DNA from: Basidiobolus ranarum
Lineage: Eukaryota; Basidiobolomycota; Basidiobolomycetes; Basidiobolales
DNA: 22,766 nucleotides
Assembly: GCA_040143965.1 (NCBI GenBank)
Contig: JASJQH010007054.1
Span: 1 to 22,766, forward strand
Direction of reading: 5' to 3'
Every line of letters begins with the position of its first letter. Position 1 is the first letter of the stretch. The translations under genes were made by a program, and so were the position numbers. Below the pieces are notes generated by a model that worked only from the letters and a program-made list of their open reading frames with translations, was not told where the DNA came from and ran no database searches. Positions 8,581 to 18,972 of this stretch are shown piece by piece.

Positions 8581-10457
8581 TTAGGTCAGTTTCATTCGCT
8601 TGGTTTGCTGTTTGCTTTCATGGAATTTTGCCTGAAATATCGTGTGGATCAATTAAGAGTTGACGGAAGTTTGGATTTGTTCATGACATACCTTTAAGCT
8701 CTTGAGTTCACTGATAATACTTTCCGATTTGACTCGTAATTCAGACGCTAGAAAGAACAGAGGGATATTTGGTACAAAGGAATTGATGAGATTTCTACAT
8801 AAACTACTTACCCGTGCTAAGCAGTAACAGATCTGTATCTTCAACCGGACCATACTGCAAAACAAGCTTTTCAAAGGTTTCAAGCTTTCGCCGCAGGACG
8901 ATTACTTCGTTCATTACGCCTTCAACATCCACACTACGGCGCTTATTGAAAGCTTGCTTACTAAATAAATACAAATTACTTTGTTCAGTGGTGATTTTAC
9001 AATATCAATCATTACGAGTAGCTTACTCTGATAGACTGGTCGACAATCTTTGTTGTAAACCATCGATTTTTTTGCCATTTAGATTTTCACGTTCTCGCAG
9101 CATTTCCTAAAGATCAAAGTGGAGTTATGGTTAGAGGAATATCATCGTAGTAATTTAGTAAAACAATGTGGATAGTTCACCCTCAGATTTTCAATTTCTG
9201 CCGTTTGTTTGGCAATTAATACGTTGTTCTCCTTTAGGTTAGCTGTTAATCTAAGAGTTTCTTGACTGGATGATGATTCCTTGTTTGGTCTCTTCACTTG
9301 TTCGAGCTCGCATTTAAGTTCATAATACTGATCCATATATTGTCGCTCTTTCGACATGTGCAGCTTTTTAATCATGATAATATCTAAAATGATCGAATTC
9401 AATATACACGATGCTCTTCTGCCATGTTATAGAAAAGACATACCTCGGGTATTATCACGTGTCAAGGCTTTCAGGTGCTTAATTTTATCCAAGAGGTCCT
9501 CTACAGTGGAGGTAAATCTCCCTCTGACCGTCTCTTCTTCATGTGCACGTTCATCGTGAATAAGAGATATCTGGCGACTTAGCTGAGTATTTTGTTGTTT
9601 CTTTGAGAGGTTGGTTAGTCCCTTTTTTCCATTGGTCCCATCTAGTATATCGTTTACCTGCTCTTCCAGTTGTCGCTCTAAGCTTTGTGTCTTTTCGCGA
9701 AAATATATAATCTCGTCATTCTCTGATGTATTTACTAGATCCTAATCGAGTTTCCCATAAAAATTAGTCTATATGCCAATGCATCAGTTATCACAAGGCC
9801 ATATACCTCACCAGAGTCAGACTCAACATCTTGTGCATACGGGTTTTCTATTCTTTTCCCACCAATCATATCATTTTGCACTAACGAAAGTAGGTGTCGT
9901 ATCCTTCTATTCTTCCTCATGTTTTCGACTAGGGAATGAGTGACACCGTTAGTAACTGCATGTAATAGAGTTTTCAGAACTATGAGTACGTTTCAATTGA
10001 TCATTCTCAGCTTTGATTTCTAAGGCTTGTTGTCTCTCCTTAAGGAGTGTAGCTTGAATACTTTCGCAGTTTTCTTGAAGGAGTGATATCTCTTTCAGTC
10101 CCGCAACTACTTTCCGGTTCAATATTAGTGTGTCTTTTTCTAAGGGCTTATAAACTTTATCCATTCTATTTATAATGTCATTGATTTCTTCGTTGAAAGA
10201 GCCTTGAGAGAAAAATATATATCAAAATTCGAACTTGAATTGACAATGGTAATTTGAAGTAGCATACCGACGCGTTTTTTATAGTATTCTAGCAGCTCTT
10301 TCGAAGGAGGCAACTGGTCAATTTCTTTTTGTACCTCATTGTGCATGGCTTTTTTGAACTAATGTGAAGCGAGAAGTGACAATCGTAGCGTAAGACTTAG
10401 ATATCATACAGCGGAATCTTGGATTTTCTGCCAAATATCAAGATGTAAACAAAGCAT
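8581..10457 (-). CDS. CCDC77: CCDC77-family centrosomal/ciliary coiled-coil protein
   Basis: Ten exons: 10410-10457, 10268-10358, 9990-10202, 9807-9928, 9444-9741, 9181-9383, 9027-9106, 8812-8960, 8692-8747, 8581-8631. Phases agree throughout, giving 436 residues (human CCDC77 488). Family landmarks: the N-terminal LPPSKELLEYYKKR (32-45; human LHPSKELLEYYQKK); RKNRRIRHLLSLVQND after the first coiled coil (human ...KKKIQNLLALVG); and near the C-terminus KRRSVDVEGV...VLRRKL (human RRILEVEGF...VLRQKL) followed by a SELRVKSESIISELKSLK helix. Most of the chain is coiled coil. Intron 3 carries a perfect TACTAAC branch site. Human CCDC77 localises to centrosomes; its molecular role is poorly known. 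The last exon (17 codons) and the first exon are the least certain parts. An alternative end reads through the last donor to a stop at 8653. Confidence 0.88.
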
Positions 10458-10910
10458 GTTTCTTATGTGTAATGAAGTCACAATTGTGTCAAAGCGGTTT
10501 TCGGCTTAAGCCTAATATCTCGGTTCCCGTCCGTATGCCGATACATGGAAGATTAATTGATCATGTGACTAATAACTGACAAATCCATCGAGAAATGTGA
10601 TAACTCAAGGCACGAAATATATTTAAAATAAGATATTGCATATTTGTTGGAGCTGAAGGTTTTATTCAACTAACTATAGCATAGCTATTGATCGATGCAT
10701 CAAATATTTAGTCCACATATTCTGTATCACAACCAACTTTTTCATGAAAGGCAATGATCTCGAAAACAATAGTAGCTAAAGGGAGATGCTTATAGAAATG
10801 TAAATTGAAGACTACAATTCATAGACATAACACATAGGTGTATGCTGTTAGATACGAACGAGACTGCATGCGTTACTCTAGATGTGATCTTATAAAGAGT
10901 CTGTACAGGC
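10458..10910. other. Spacer between GGA 3' end and CCDC77 5' end
   Basis: A 453-bp AT-rich region between two head-to-tail minus-strand genes, holding the GGA 3' UTR and the CCDC77 promoter. I searched it for a gamma-adaptin-ear (GAE) coding exon that could complete GGA and saw none. Confidence 0.55.
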
Positions 10911-13071
10911 CTAAATAAGACTGTTGTCTGCAAATATACGTTGGTTAGTTCACGAACAGAAATAGATTGAAAATACGTATTAATAGACATACCATTTGAG
11001 TAGTAATTGCTACCATTAGTCTGCAGCGTAGACCCTCTAGAGTGCTCTTGAGCCTGTGGCCGCAAAGCCTGTAATCCTGGCGATCCATTAGACTATCGAA
11101 CACAATATAAGTAATTGGATTAAGATTAATTCAAGGTATTGAAAGCTCCTTGCCTCAAAAGAGATCCCTAATAAGTCATCCAAAGGATTTCCTGCGTGAT
11201 AGACCTCAGTAAATAACTATGTAAGATGCTCAAAAATGAAGAGAATACGAACCAAATGTTTGTTTGGTATCTTCTTCTGATGAATGATTTGTCAATGAAA
11301 GTTTGTCAATATCTTCTAGATCGATCAGTGAAATTTCACGCTCTGCTTGGATATCAGCGTTGTTGGTATGTGCGTTAATACCAGGTAAACTAAGTAGTGA
11401 ATGGGCAAAATATGAATTCACAAATTCCATCAGACAAAGTGTGACATATATTACCTTTCCTTGGTATAGATTCCCTTTCGAATATTACTAAAGCGTTCGA
11501 TTGCTTGTGTAGCTCGGTCATTTAGAGTAAGCAAGCGATCTAATTCATGTTATGTAATGAATAAAATGCTGGACTAATGCATTTACAATTAATGGTGAGA
11601 GTACCTAGTTCTTCCTCCTCCTCGTTCTCGTGAATCAAACGTTGAACTTTCGGAAGTGTGGCTTTACACATATCATGGAATTCCTACATTGGTTATAGAT
11701 ACGAGTTCAGTAACTATTTTAGAGCAGCCATGTAATAGGGATAATCGCACCATCACAGTTTCGGAGATTTTTTCCTCTGGATGCAAGTTGTTAAGCATAT
11801 CTATAAATAGTTGAACATCCCCTTCAATTTTCTCCAATTCTCTGTTTACTTCTTCTTTGTAGTCTGGTTTGGAGCTAGTATCCTGATTATACAATATAGT
11901 GTTAGTATGGCAAGTCATACGGCAAGCAAATAAACACTAAGCTCATACATAACCAGACATGATTTTCATCAATTCGTTCGCTTCAGCCAAATCTTCCGGT
12001 CTACCTCTCCTAATCAATTCTTGTAGTTTCTATAAAGAAACGGATATTGTTCAATCTGCAGATCGTTTATATTATTGATGTGACAGTATTTTTACCGCAG
12101 ATTGTGCTAGCCGATCTTCTTCCTCCAACTCATCAGCAGATTTGAGAACCTACAAATTGCAGCGACATAGTGAGTAAGCTTACTATATTTTCTACTATTA
12201 GTTACTTAGTGTATACATTAGTAGGATTCATGACTGCAGTTACATCTCGCTTTAGTCTGGGGAACCTATAGCCTAATGTAGAATTTATACAGCGTGAGTG
12301 TGCTAGACTTATATGTCTTATTGTAAAAGAGCTTTCAAATCACCTTTTGAGCGAAGAAGGCTAAACATATTCGAGATATTAGTAAGATCTTCCTTATGGC
12401 GAGAGTAAACACAGATAGTCTTCTTCCATTCCTTAATTAACTCCAAAATCTTCAATTGGACAGAGCTTGGATTAGTCTGTCCATCAAATAAGATTAATCT
12501 ATGAGTTTTCAAATGTGCATCTACTGAATGTCGACTTAAAAATGCTTACACTTTGTTGTTTAGGAAAATACTTGACCAAGTCATTTAGGAAATCTTTAGA
12601 AGCGATTTGTAAATGAAACGGATGGCCGCAGTTTTTAACACAATTATCCAGAAGCTAAATATAACGAGAATCGAAGTAAGTATCACGGTTTCCTCATTCA
12701 AAGTTGGAAATCTACTACCTCAAGACCCAACAAGCCAACGTGAGTATTTCGAGCGTTAATGTAATCAAGAATGGTGAACGCAGCCAATCTAGGGCTAAAG
12801 ATACAGGTAAGATGTTGAGTGAATAGAAGAAACGAATTATATTGCTTACTAATTCTTTTGTTTCTCATTAATCAAATCGCATATTTCCAAATTCAAAGCT
12901 AGATCAGGATCCATTAAGCCAGGCCGACAAGCACGTTCTTATCAATGAAATAAGTATTACTTAACCGCAGCTTAAAGGTGAAGAGAAAACCATTGAAATT
13001 TGGAACTAAAGATTACCTATCATGGATTTTAAACGCTCTTCGGTTTCATTAAAAGATGGCACTGAAAACAT
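10911..13071 (-). CDS. GGA: GGA-type clathrin adaptor (VHS-GAT), no GAE ear seen
   Basis: Fifteen exons: 13017-13071, 12850-12937, 12719-12794, 12550-12654, 12344-12476, 12217-12272, 12096-12149, 11949-12029, 11751-11882, 11605-11683, 11455-11539, 11253-11389, 11154-11191, 10993-11092, 10911-10927; 411 residues. VHS domain (about 5-150) includes NLEICDLIN, LLDNCVKNCG, KDFLNDLVKYFP and KILELIKEW, closely matching yeast Gga1/2. The linker GRPEDLAEANELMKIMSGY is also Gga-like (Gga1 GKPDDLKEANKLMKIMAGF). GAT domain (about 218-312) includes NDRATQAIERF. A canonical clathrin box LIDLE lies at 336-340, with acidic LDDLLG at 364-369. GGAs sort cargo from trans-Golgi to endosomes via Arf and clathrin. 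The gamma-ear expected at the C-terminus is missing. The intron after exon 13 has a GC donor. The 3' end is the weakest part of the model. Confidence 0.9.
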
Positions 13072-13547
13072 TGTCAACAATTCCTAAAGAGATGAATAAT
13101 AAAATGGTAACAAGCAATAAATGTATATATGTTTGTTGTCGTTCCCGAGTGAAGCACAAATCTGTTACTCAATAGCTATGCTGGACTGCGTGGCGCAACC
13201 TTTCATTTACTTAATATAGATCTCGGAAATGCATACATTTCCGCCAAAGCCAGATTCCATTTTCCGCTAAATATTTAATAAGTGCTCTTCTTAGTATATT
13301 AGTACTAAAAATAGATACATGCGAAAAGTAAGGCACAAAAGAACACCACATGAGCATCAGCTAAGTGAAAGAAACTACAGTTTAACCAAGAAAGGATAGA
13401 GAAAAATCAAGAACAGTGATGTTTGTGTTAATGTAGTTTTATTTGCCCATGAACAGGCCAAAAAGTAAAGCAATTCAAACGACAGTATTACTCCTAAAGT
13501 GGCCGTCTAACAAGAACATATCTACTTATCAGCTCCAAAGAGACAGT
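13072..13547. other. Spacer: GGA promoter/leader and eS30 3' region
   Basis: A 476-bp AT-rich region with no gene supported on either strand. An open frame running rightward from 13443 on the + strand is the antisense shadow of eS30. A polypyrimidine-rich TTTAG on the minus strand just before the GGA ATG (around 13085) could be the end of a 5'-UTR intron. Confidence 0.5.
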
Positions 13548-13883
13548 TTATTTGTCGGAAGTAGGAGCAGGGTTCATTCTGCGCTTGCCACCAATGAGGT
13601 TGGTGACGTTAACGAAACGACGATTGTATTGAATTCTCTTCTTGGCACGACCAGTCTTCTTCTTTTTCTTTTCTTGTGCCTCTACCTTGGGGCATTGAGA
13701 CTTGACTTTACCGGCACGAGCGAGGGAACCGTGTACTTTACCCTACATATAATTTACAGGAGTTAACCCACTTGTATAATGGTGCTTGACTTAACAAAAA
13801 GACCTAAACTAGCAAATTCTACATCCGAATTGATGGATGGTTGCCTGAAAATAGGATGCGTGAGTTGTGAAGTAACATACCAT
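13548..13883 (-). CDS. RPS30: 40S ribosomal protein eS30 (RPS30)
   Basis: Two coding exons: 13881-13883 (just the ATG) and 13548-13742. The GT-AG intron is 138 nt. The product is 65 residues, starting [17 protein letters not shown], then [19 protein letters not shown] and QYNRRFVNV, the diagnostic eS30 blocks, ending PAPTSDK. It is a structural protein of the small ribosomal subunit near the decoding region. There is no upstream ubiquitin-like moiety, unlike animal FAU. The initiator exon separated from the body by an intron is a common layout for ribosomal protein genes. Confidence 0.96.
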
Positions 13884-14148
13884 GTTGAGCTGACAACAAT
13901 AGATGAATTGGGAAGAGGGATACGTCGATCTCCTCTACTAGCCTATATTACTATAGAGATCAGATTTGTGATTGGTCAAATCATTTTAGTCCAAGATGTC
14001 CCGAGCCAATACAAGTATTTTGAATTTGAAAAAGACTATGTATGCCTCTAAGGGCCTTCAAAATTGAACGATTTATTTATTAAAAATCACAAGTAGAATA
14101 GACTGAAATTTCTTTGAATGCAGAAAGCTGTTCTAAAAAGGTTATGCT
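13884..14148 (-). promoter_or_regulatory. eS30 promoter/5' leader and 3' flank of the lysine-rich protein gene
   Basis: A 265-bp spacer between head-to-tail genes. A perfect CTATAG-type run with TATTACTATAGAG lies about 13945-13957, upstream of the eS30 start on the minus strand. No other element is recognised. Confidence 0.4.
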
Positions 14149-14842
14149 TCAAGAGTTAAACCCGAGTCCACCGCGACCTTTGAATTGCTGTTTGCGAAGC
14201 TTGAGTCCATTTTCGAACTGTTTTTCTAGAGCTGAGTTGACTTTCTTAGCATAATCTGCATCGATGGCTGAATTTGCGGTATCGTCTGCTGAGCTTGAGG
14301 GAAGCTTACCCAAAGAACCAAACAAACCTTTCTTCTTGCCCTCTTTTTCACCACTTTTTTTGGCACCTAGAAGTCTTAAGAATTTATCCTTACGTTCGTC
14401 GTTCGCAAAACTGGCAGCTGACCAATTGTTCCAGCTACCTTCGCTGACAGCTTCACTTGATTTCTAAGTTAAACAACCCTAGAATTAGAGCCAAATAGAA
14501 GTATGATTATATGTAAATATGTGTTACCGATGGTTTTTCATTGATCGATTCATCTTCAGAGCTAGATTCAGTAGAAGAGTTTGACTTGTGTTTCTTCTTT
14601 GATCCTTCAGTTTTTGATTTGCTCTTTTCTTTTTGTTTTTTTTTGCTCTTCTTATCCTTCTTACTTTCTACATCCTCCTCCTTTTCTTTCTTTTCCTTTT
14701 TTTTATCTTTCTTGTCCTTCTTCTCTTTCTTATCCTTCTTTTTCAGCTTTTCCTTTTTCACTTGCTCCTCTCCTGTCGTTTTTGGGCTGTCTTCCTCTTC
14801 GTGCTTTCTCTTCTTTTTTATGGTATGCTCTTTGCTTGTCAT
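14149..14842 (-). CDS. Lysine-rich protein with KNOP1/small-acidic-protein-like C-terminal domain
   Basis: Two exons, 14528-14842 and 14149-14463, separated by a 64-nt phase-0 intron, give 209 residues. The first half (about 8-85) is an almost pure Lys/Glu/Asp/Ser tract of KKDKKEKK type, typical of nucleolar localisation segments, followed by an acidic-serine patch (STESSSEDES). The second half has the conserved module W-x2-WSAASFANDERKDKFLRLLG (116-138), then a linker with KKGLFGSLGK, and a terminal helix EKQFENGLKLRKQQFKGRGGLGF. This pair of blocks is the signature of the C-terminus of KNOP1 and related small-acidic-protein domain proteins. In animals KNOP1 is nucleolar; no biochemical function is established. 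The low-complexity half makes reverse-strand open frames of Phe/Ser/Leu that should be ignored. Confidence 0.85.
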
Positions 14843-16253
14843 TTGTTGATTTGGCTTGCGAATTGATCGTAGTCAAAGAAGAAGTGAACTTCCAATGATC
14901 GTAGTAAATAAAAAATAAGCAGTCTTTTTTTTGAATATCAAATAGAAAATTCAAATTTTACCAAGATTTTGGATCAATAAAACAGGATTCTCTAGGCTTA
15001 TTGAAACTATGTCTAATATTCCCAAAGGTCATTAAAGTTTATGTTCAGATTACTTGGTTTTTGCAGAAACTATACACATCTTCAATACTAGTAGTAGGAA
15101 ACAATTCAGAGATTATTGAGCATATATTGTACTTCTAAAAATTTAAATTTATATAAACAGCAAGCAAGTATTGAATCACCATATATGCTCCTCAACTTCC
15201 TTTTCAACTCTACTCACTGGTAACATCATATCAGAAAAGTTAGTTGAAGAGGCAGCCACGTGATACAGATTAAATACGCGGTTAACTTAGTGATTCTAAT
15301 CATAAATAAATTCATAAAATATTACACCAGAATTCCTTTAATAGGTTACGCTGAGAGTCATGTAATAGGCTGGATTGTGACCAATTGGTTACGTGGGTTG
15401 CTGCGACTAATGGCAATCTCTCATAACAGGTTCGATTGGTATACAGTTCGTATTACAGTTCAACCAAAGCATAGTAGTTACGTAAAGTATACGGTTGCGT
15501 ATTGGCATGGTCAGTACTTCGCATCCTATGGCCAGTATCAATGGCCAGTATTTCACACCCAAGCCCATGGGATGTAAGATAATTAACAGTCCAAAACCCA
15601 CGATTTTGGATTTCTCTGGATTTCTCATACAATCATCAAGTTGCACCAAGTCCTAACCCTTCATTTCCTTAACTGCACAAATAGTTAGTGTTATACTAAC
15701 TAATAACCCTACGAACTTATCCTGACACTTCAAGTAGTTCTCTAATATGAATAAACTTATCCATGAGAGATCCATCCCGTTTTGGGAACACCACTTCCTA
15801 AACAGTAAATAAGCCCTAACCCAATCCCAAGGTGAGTTTCCATTTATCCCATCCATCCCATCCGGCGTTCCCTGATGTAGCTATGGGTAGTTTTGTCCGA
15901 ATCTATAATTACCATTGCTTTCTTACCAAGTCTTCCTTTGACTATTTTTGGCAATCATATGCTTTTGCCATTGGTTAGTGCAAGAGTAAAAATTTCCCCA
16001 CGGATCAATCTGATGGATCAAGTTCATTCCCGTGCCCATGGCCAACTTTTTTAAAGCCCCAAACCCCATATATCTAGCCAACTGAATACTTGTCTTCAGT
16101 CGACTCCATTCCTGGTGATTTCACAGCTTGCCTTTTTGTTACTTATTGGTCACACCTTGTCAAACGAATTTTTCTACCTAAGCCAGCTTTTTCGTCTATA
16201 TCATCTTTGCAGCTCACAAGCTCACTTCCTCTTTGCTTTTCTGCTAATATCTC
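14843..16253. promoter_or_regulatory. Divergent upstream region of the Ndt80-like and lysine-rich protein genes
   Basis: A 1.4-kb spacer with no supported gene. Open frames of about 100 codons at 15260-15577 (+) and 80 codons at 15407-15649 (-) overlap and lack family signals. Notable sequence: a near-palindrome centred at 15384/15385 with perfect core ACCAATTGGT (two CCAAT boxes head to head), an imperfect short repeat of GGCCAGTAT at 15530-15551, and CCCTAACC-like words near 15655 and 15815. The long, structured leader side fits a regulated developmental transcription factor, as inference. Confidence 0.5.
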
Positions 16254-18298
16254 ATGACCGTCATGATGCAAGAAAACAAATGGCCTGTTCAAACTCAACA
16301 CTTACAACCTATGTCTCTTCCTCTTCAGCCCATTCAACACACCATGACACCAATGCATTCTCAAAACGAAAATTTCGTTGATAGTTATCAGTATTCCGAC
16401 CAAACACAGCATATACCTTCCAATAATATGTACGTGTTCTTTGACAACTTCCGTACCTAGAACTTTTAGCTGAACCATTTCCTGTTTGTTATGTAGGTCC
16501 TCTCAGCAGTCTGACCAGTCTGCACCTCCAATGTTTCTTGCTCCGTTGCCTCAAAAACCTGATATGGACCCTGTGAGGTCAGCATATCAAAGGTTAGTTG
16601 TATCTTGTTTCTGAATCGCTTGGATTTCTACTTAAGCTCTTTTGATCAATTAGTGCCAGCTACATGTCCAACATGCCTATGAATCCGTCGGCTCCTCGCC
16701 CTATGGATATGGCCAAACCCCGGTTGACAGTCCCACCTCATTTTGATCGTAAATACTCGCTGGACAGCTCTCTAGCCACCATGTCATATGGTGCTCCATC
16801 TTTCCATCCCACTCTGCGTAAGCGTAGATCCGATTCCCTTGGTTTCCCGAATGAGGCTGGACCTTATTTCACACAGACCAAGCAGCATTGTAGTTTATAC
16901 AGCACGGACAAGACTAATAGGTAAGTGATCTTGCAAGCATGTTTGTTCACAGTTGTACTGATCAGTTTTAATTGCAGTTACTCCATTCGTGTTGACTCTA
17001 AATTTGACCGAGGTTTCTTCTTGGCCGATAATGATTGGACCTGCTACCGTCGTAATTATTTCCAAGTTAGCACCGCCTTCTCCCTCATTGGTTCGAACCA
17101 TCCTCCTTCAGATCCCGAATGTCCATGTATCGTTGATGTAGATGGAGTTCAACACACTGTGATTCAATTTTCATTGGGAGTTGTTGCTCGTGTCTCTAAC
17201 AGCGATAAGAAAATCGACCTGATACAACACACACCAAAGAGAGATAAAGGCCCTCAAACTACACCAGCAGCCAGGCCAATCAGAGCTGGAGGAAATGTAA
17301 ATCTCAGCTCTGTTGGTTCCAACCAAACTATTGTCACATTTGAACGTATTCAATTCAAGACCGCTACGGCCAATAACGGCAAAAGACGTGCTGCTCAACA
17401 ATACTATGTTCTTGTAGTGGAGCTCCTGGCCGAATGTGACAACGGTGAACAGTACAGGGTTGCTTCTACACAGTCTGCTCCATTGGTTGTTCGCGGTCGT
17501 AGTCCCGGTCATTATGCTGACAGTCACGAGCGCTTCAATCCGCTAGTCACTGGGCCCTCATCAGATAATAGATATTTTACTCCTCATAGGATGTCCAATG
17601 ATATGGGTTCTCCGTACTCGAACTTTGCTCCATATGCACCATTCCCTACGCATTCACCATCTCAGATGATGATGACCCCACCCACTCCAAATACTGGTAA
17701 TACCTTCCAAAATCCTTCGCCATACATGATGTCGGGTATGTCTGAGAGCAGCAACGCCACTCCAGAGATGTTCTCAAATGGAATGAATTCTGCTATGAAC
17801 TCCGGAATGAACTCGCCTAATGCCAATGATGTAGGATCTCAGGGCCAACTTCCTCAAGGTGCTTTACCAAGGATGAGTCAACTTCCCGTAGGCTTGAACA
17901 TTCATAATGCACAACCTGAGGGAGATGACGTGTGGTCGAGATCACGCAACAACTCGGCTGCCAGTGTAGGGACGTACCATTCTGGCAATGCGTACAATAC
18001 CGAAGATAGCAACGGATATCATAATCCTGGATCAATGGCCAACTCTGCCTTCAACAACTATGACAATAGTGAAAATAAGTCACAAATCAACTCGATGAAC
18101 TCCGACCGTTTTAATGGCCATGACAACTTGGGTAACCAAGGCATGGGTGCTCCATATCAGACTCAGGATTACTCGAACAATCTCCAGTGGCAAGGACATC
18201 ATTCCAATGGATATTCACACGAGACCGAGCGTCAAATGCCCACTCATCCTATGCAGCCACATCACTATTCTTACAACGCACCACATCAAGCGAAGTAA
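16254..18298 (+). CDS. Ndt80/PhoG-family (p53-like fold) transcription factor
   Basis: Four exons: 16254-16429, 16497-16592, 16654-16920, 16978-18298. All three introns interrupt codons at phase 2 with GT-AG sites; 619 residues. The NDT80/PhoG DNA-binding domain spans about 160-360: SIRVDSKFDRGFF, NDWTCYRRNYFQV, a VARVSN...LIQHTPKRDKGP strand pair, KRRAAQQYYVLVVEL, and the hallmark VVRGRSPGHY (350-359). The N-terminus is Gln/Met/Pro-rich and the C-terminal 260 residues are low-complexity Asn/Ser/Met/Gly, likely an activation region. In fungi the family includes Ndt80 (meiosis), XprG and Vib-1 (nutrient and incompatibility responses); the sequence does not tell which role applies here. The start is the first ATG of the open frame. 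ATGs at 16263 and 16266 are alternatives. Confidence 0.95.
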
Positions 18299-18781
18299 AC
18301 CAAGTCAGCAATCTTGGCATACTCTTTCCCGTCTATAATTCTTTTTGGAATACTCTGTACATGATCCACTGCATCCTTTCTATTACCTTTCAAAGCACTT
18401 CACTATACTTTATACTTCCTCAACATTCATTTACTTTCTCTTCTTGGTAGGTCCACTTTATTACTACTAAATAATCTACATCCTTCATTATGTACACTTT
18501 TTCTTTGGTCTAATAACTGGTTGTCAAGAAAGAGTTTCTCTATTTTTAATGTAATGAAATGACCACTGGAATTAGACCAAGAGAGGAACCGGTTCGTTTT
18601 TGAGTATATCATGAATTTACATGCAAGAATAAACCCAATTTTGTACAAAACAACCAGATGTAGTTTCATCCACTTTGTTATTCTCCGACTGTCTAACCCG
18701 AAAGTTGTACCAGTTGTCTTGTAACAATTGATATAAGGAGAGGGGAATTAACTTACCACCAAACAAGCGAACATATTAGAT

Positions 18782-18806
18782 TTCAATCGGTTACAATACG
18801 ATTGAA
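18782..18806. repeat. Perfect 8-bp inverted repeat (hairpin)
   Basis: TTCAATCG at 18782-18789 faces CGATTGAA at 18799-18806 across a 9-nt loop. It is one of two perfect short hairpins within 200 bp downstream of the Ndt80-like gene. Function unknown. Confidence 0.5.
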
Positions 18807-18952
18807 CCACCACCAACTCTTCGGTTACGAATGAGTACTATGAATTACAACATCCCTCTGATGTTATCTCCAACAGGGAAGAAATCCATTTCCAATATCA
18901 ATATGAATACCCAGAGCCACATGTAACAAAATCACTTGCTTTCGAGAAATGA

Positions 18953-18972
18953 ATCTCACACCGACGTGAGAT
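18953..18972. repeat. Perfect 7-bp inverted repeat (hairpin)
   Basis: ATCTCAC (18953-18959) and GTGAGAT (18966-18972) flank the 6-nt loop ACCGAC. No U-run follows, so there is no reason to call it a terminator. Could be a protein-binding site or chance. Confidence 0.45.

Noticed and set aside
13443-14051. Two + strand open frames of 107 and 90 codons
   Set aside because: The first is antisense to the eS30 exon and the second covers its intron and leader; neither has a family signal.
14541-14898. Several + strand open frames rich in Phe, Ser and Leu, resembling membrane proteins
   Set aside because: They are the antisense of the Lys/Glu tract of the minus-strand lysine-rich gene.
15674-15682. 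CACAAAT matching the core of the Ndt80 middle-sporulation element, as a possible autoregulatory site
   Set aside because: The flanking base of the full consensus is not met, and such a short core is expected by chance in 1.4 kb.
15655-15825. CCCTAACC-like words suggesting interstitial telomeric repeats
   Set aside because: They are isolated single copies, not tandem arrays.
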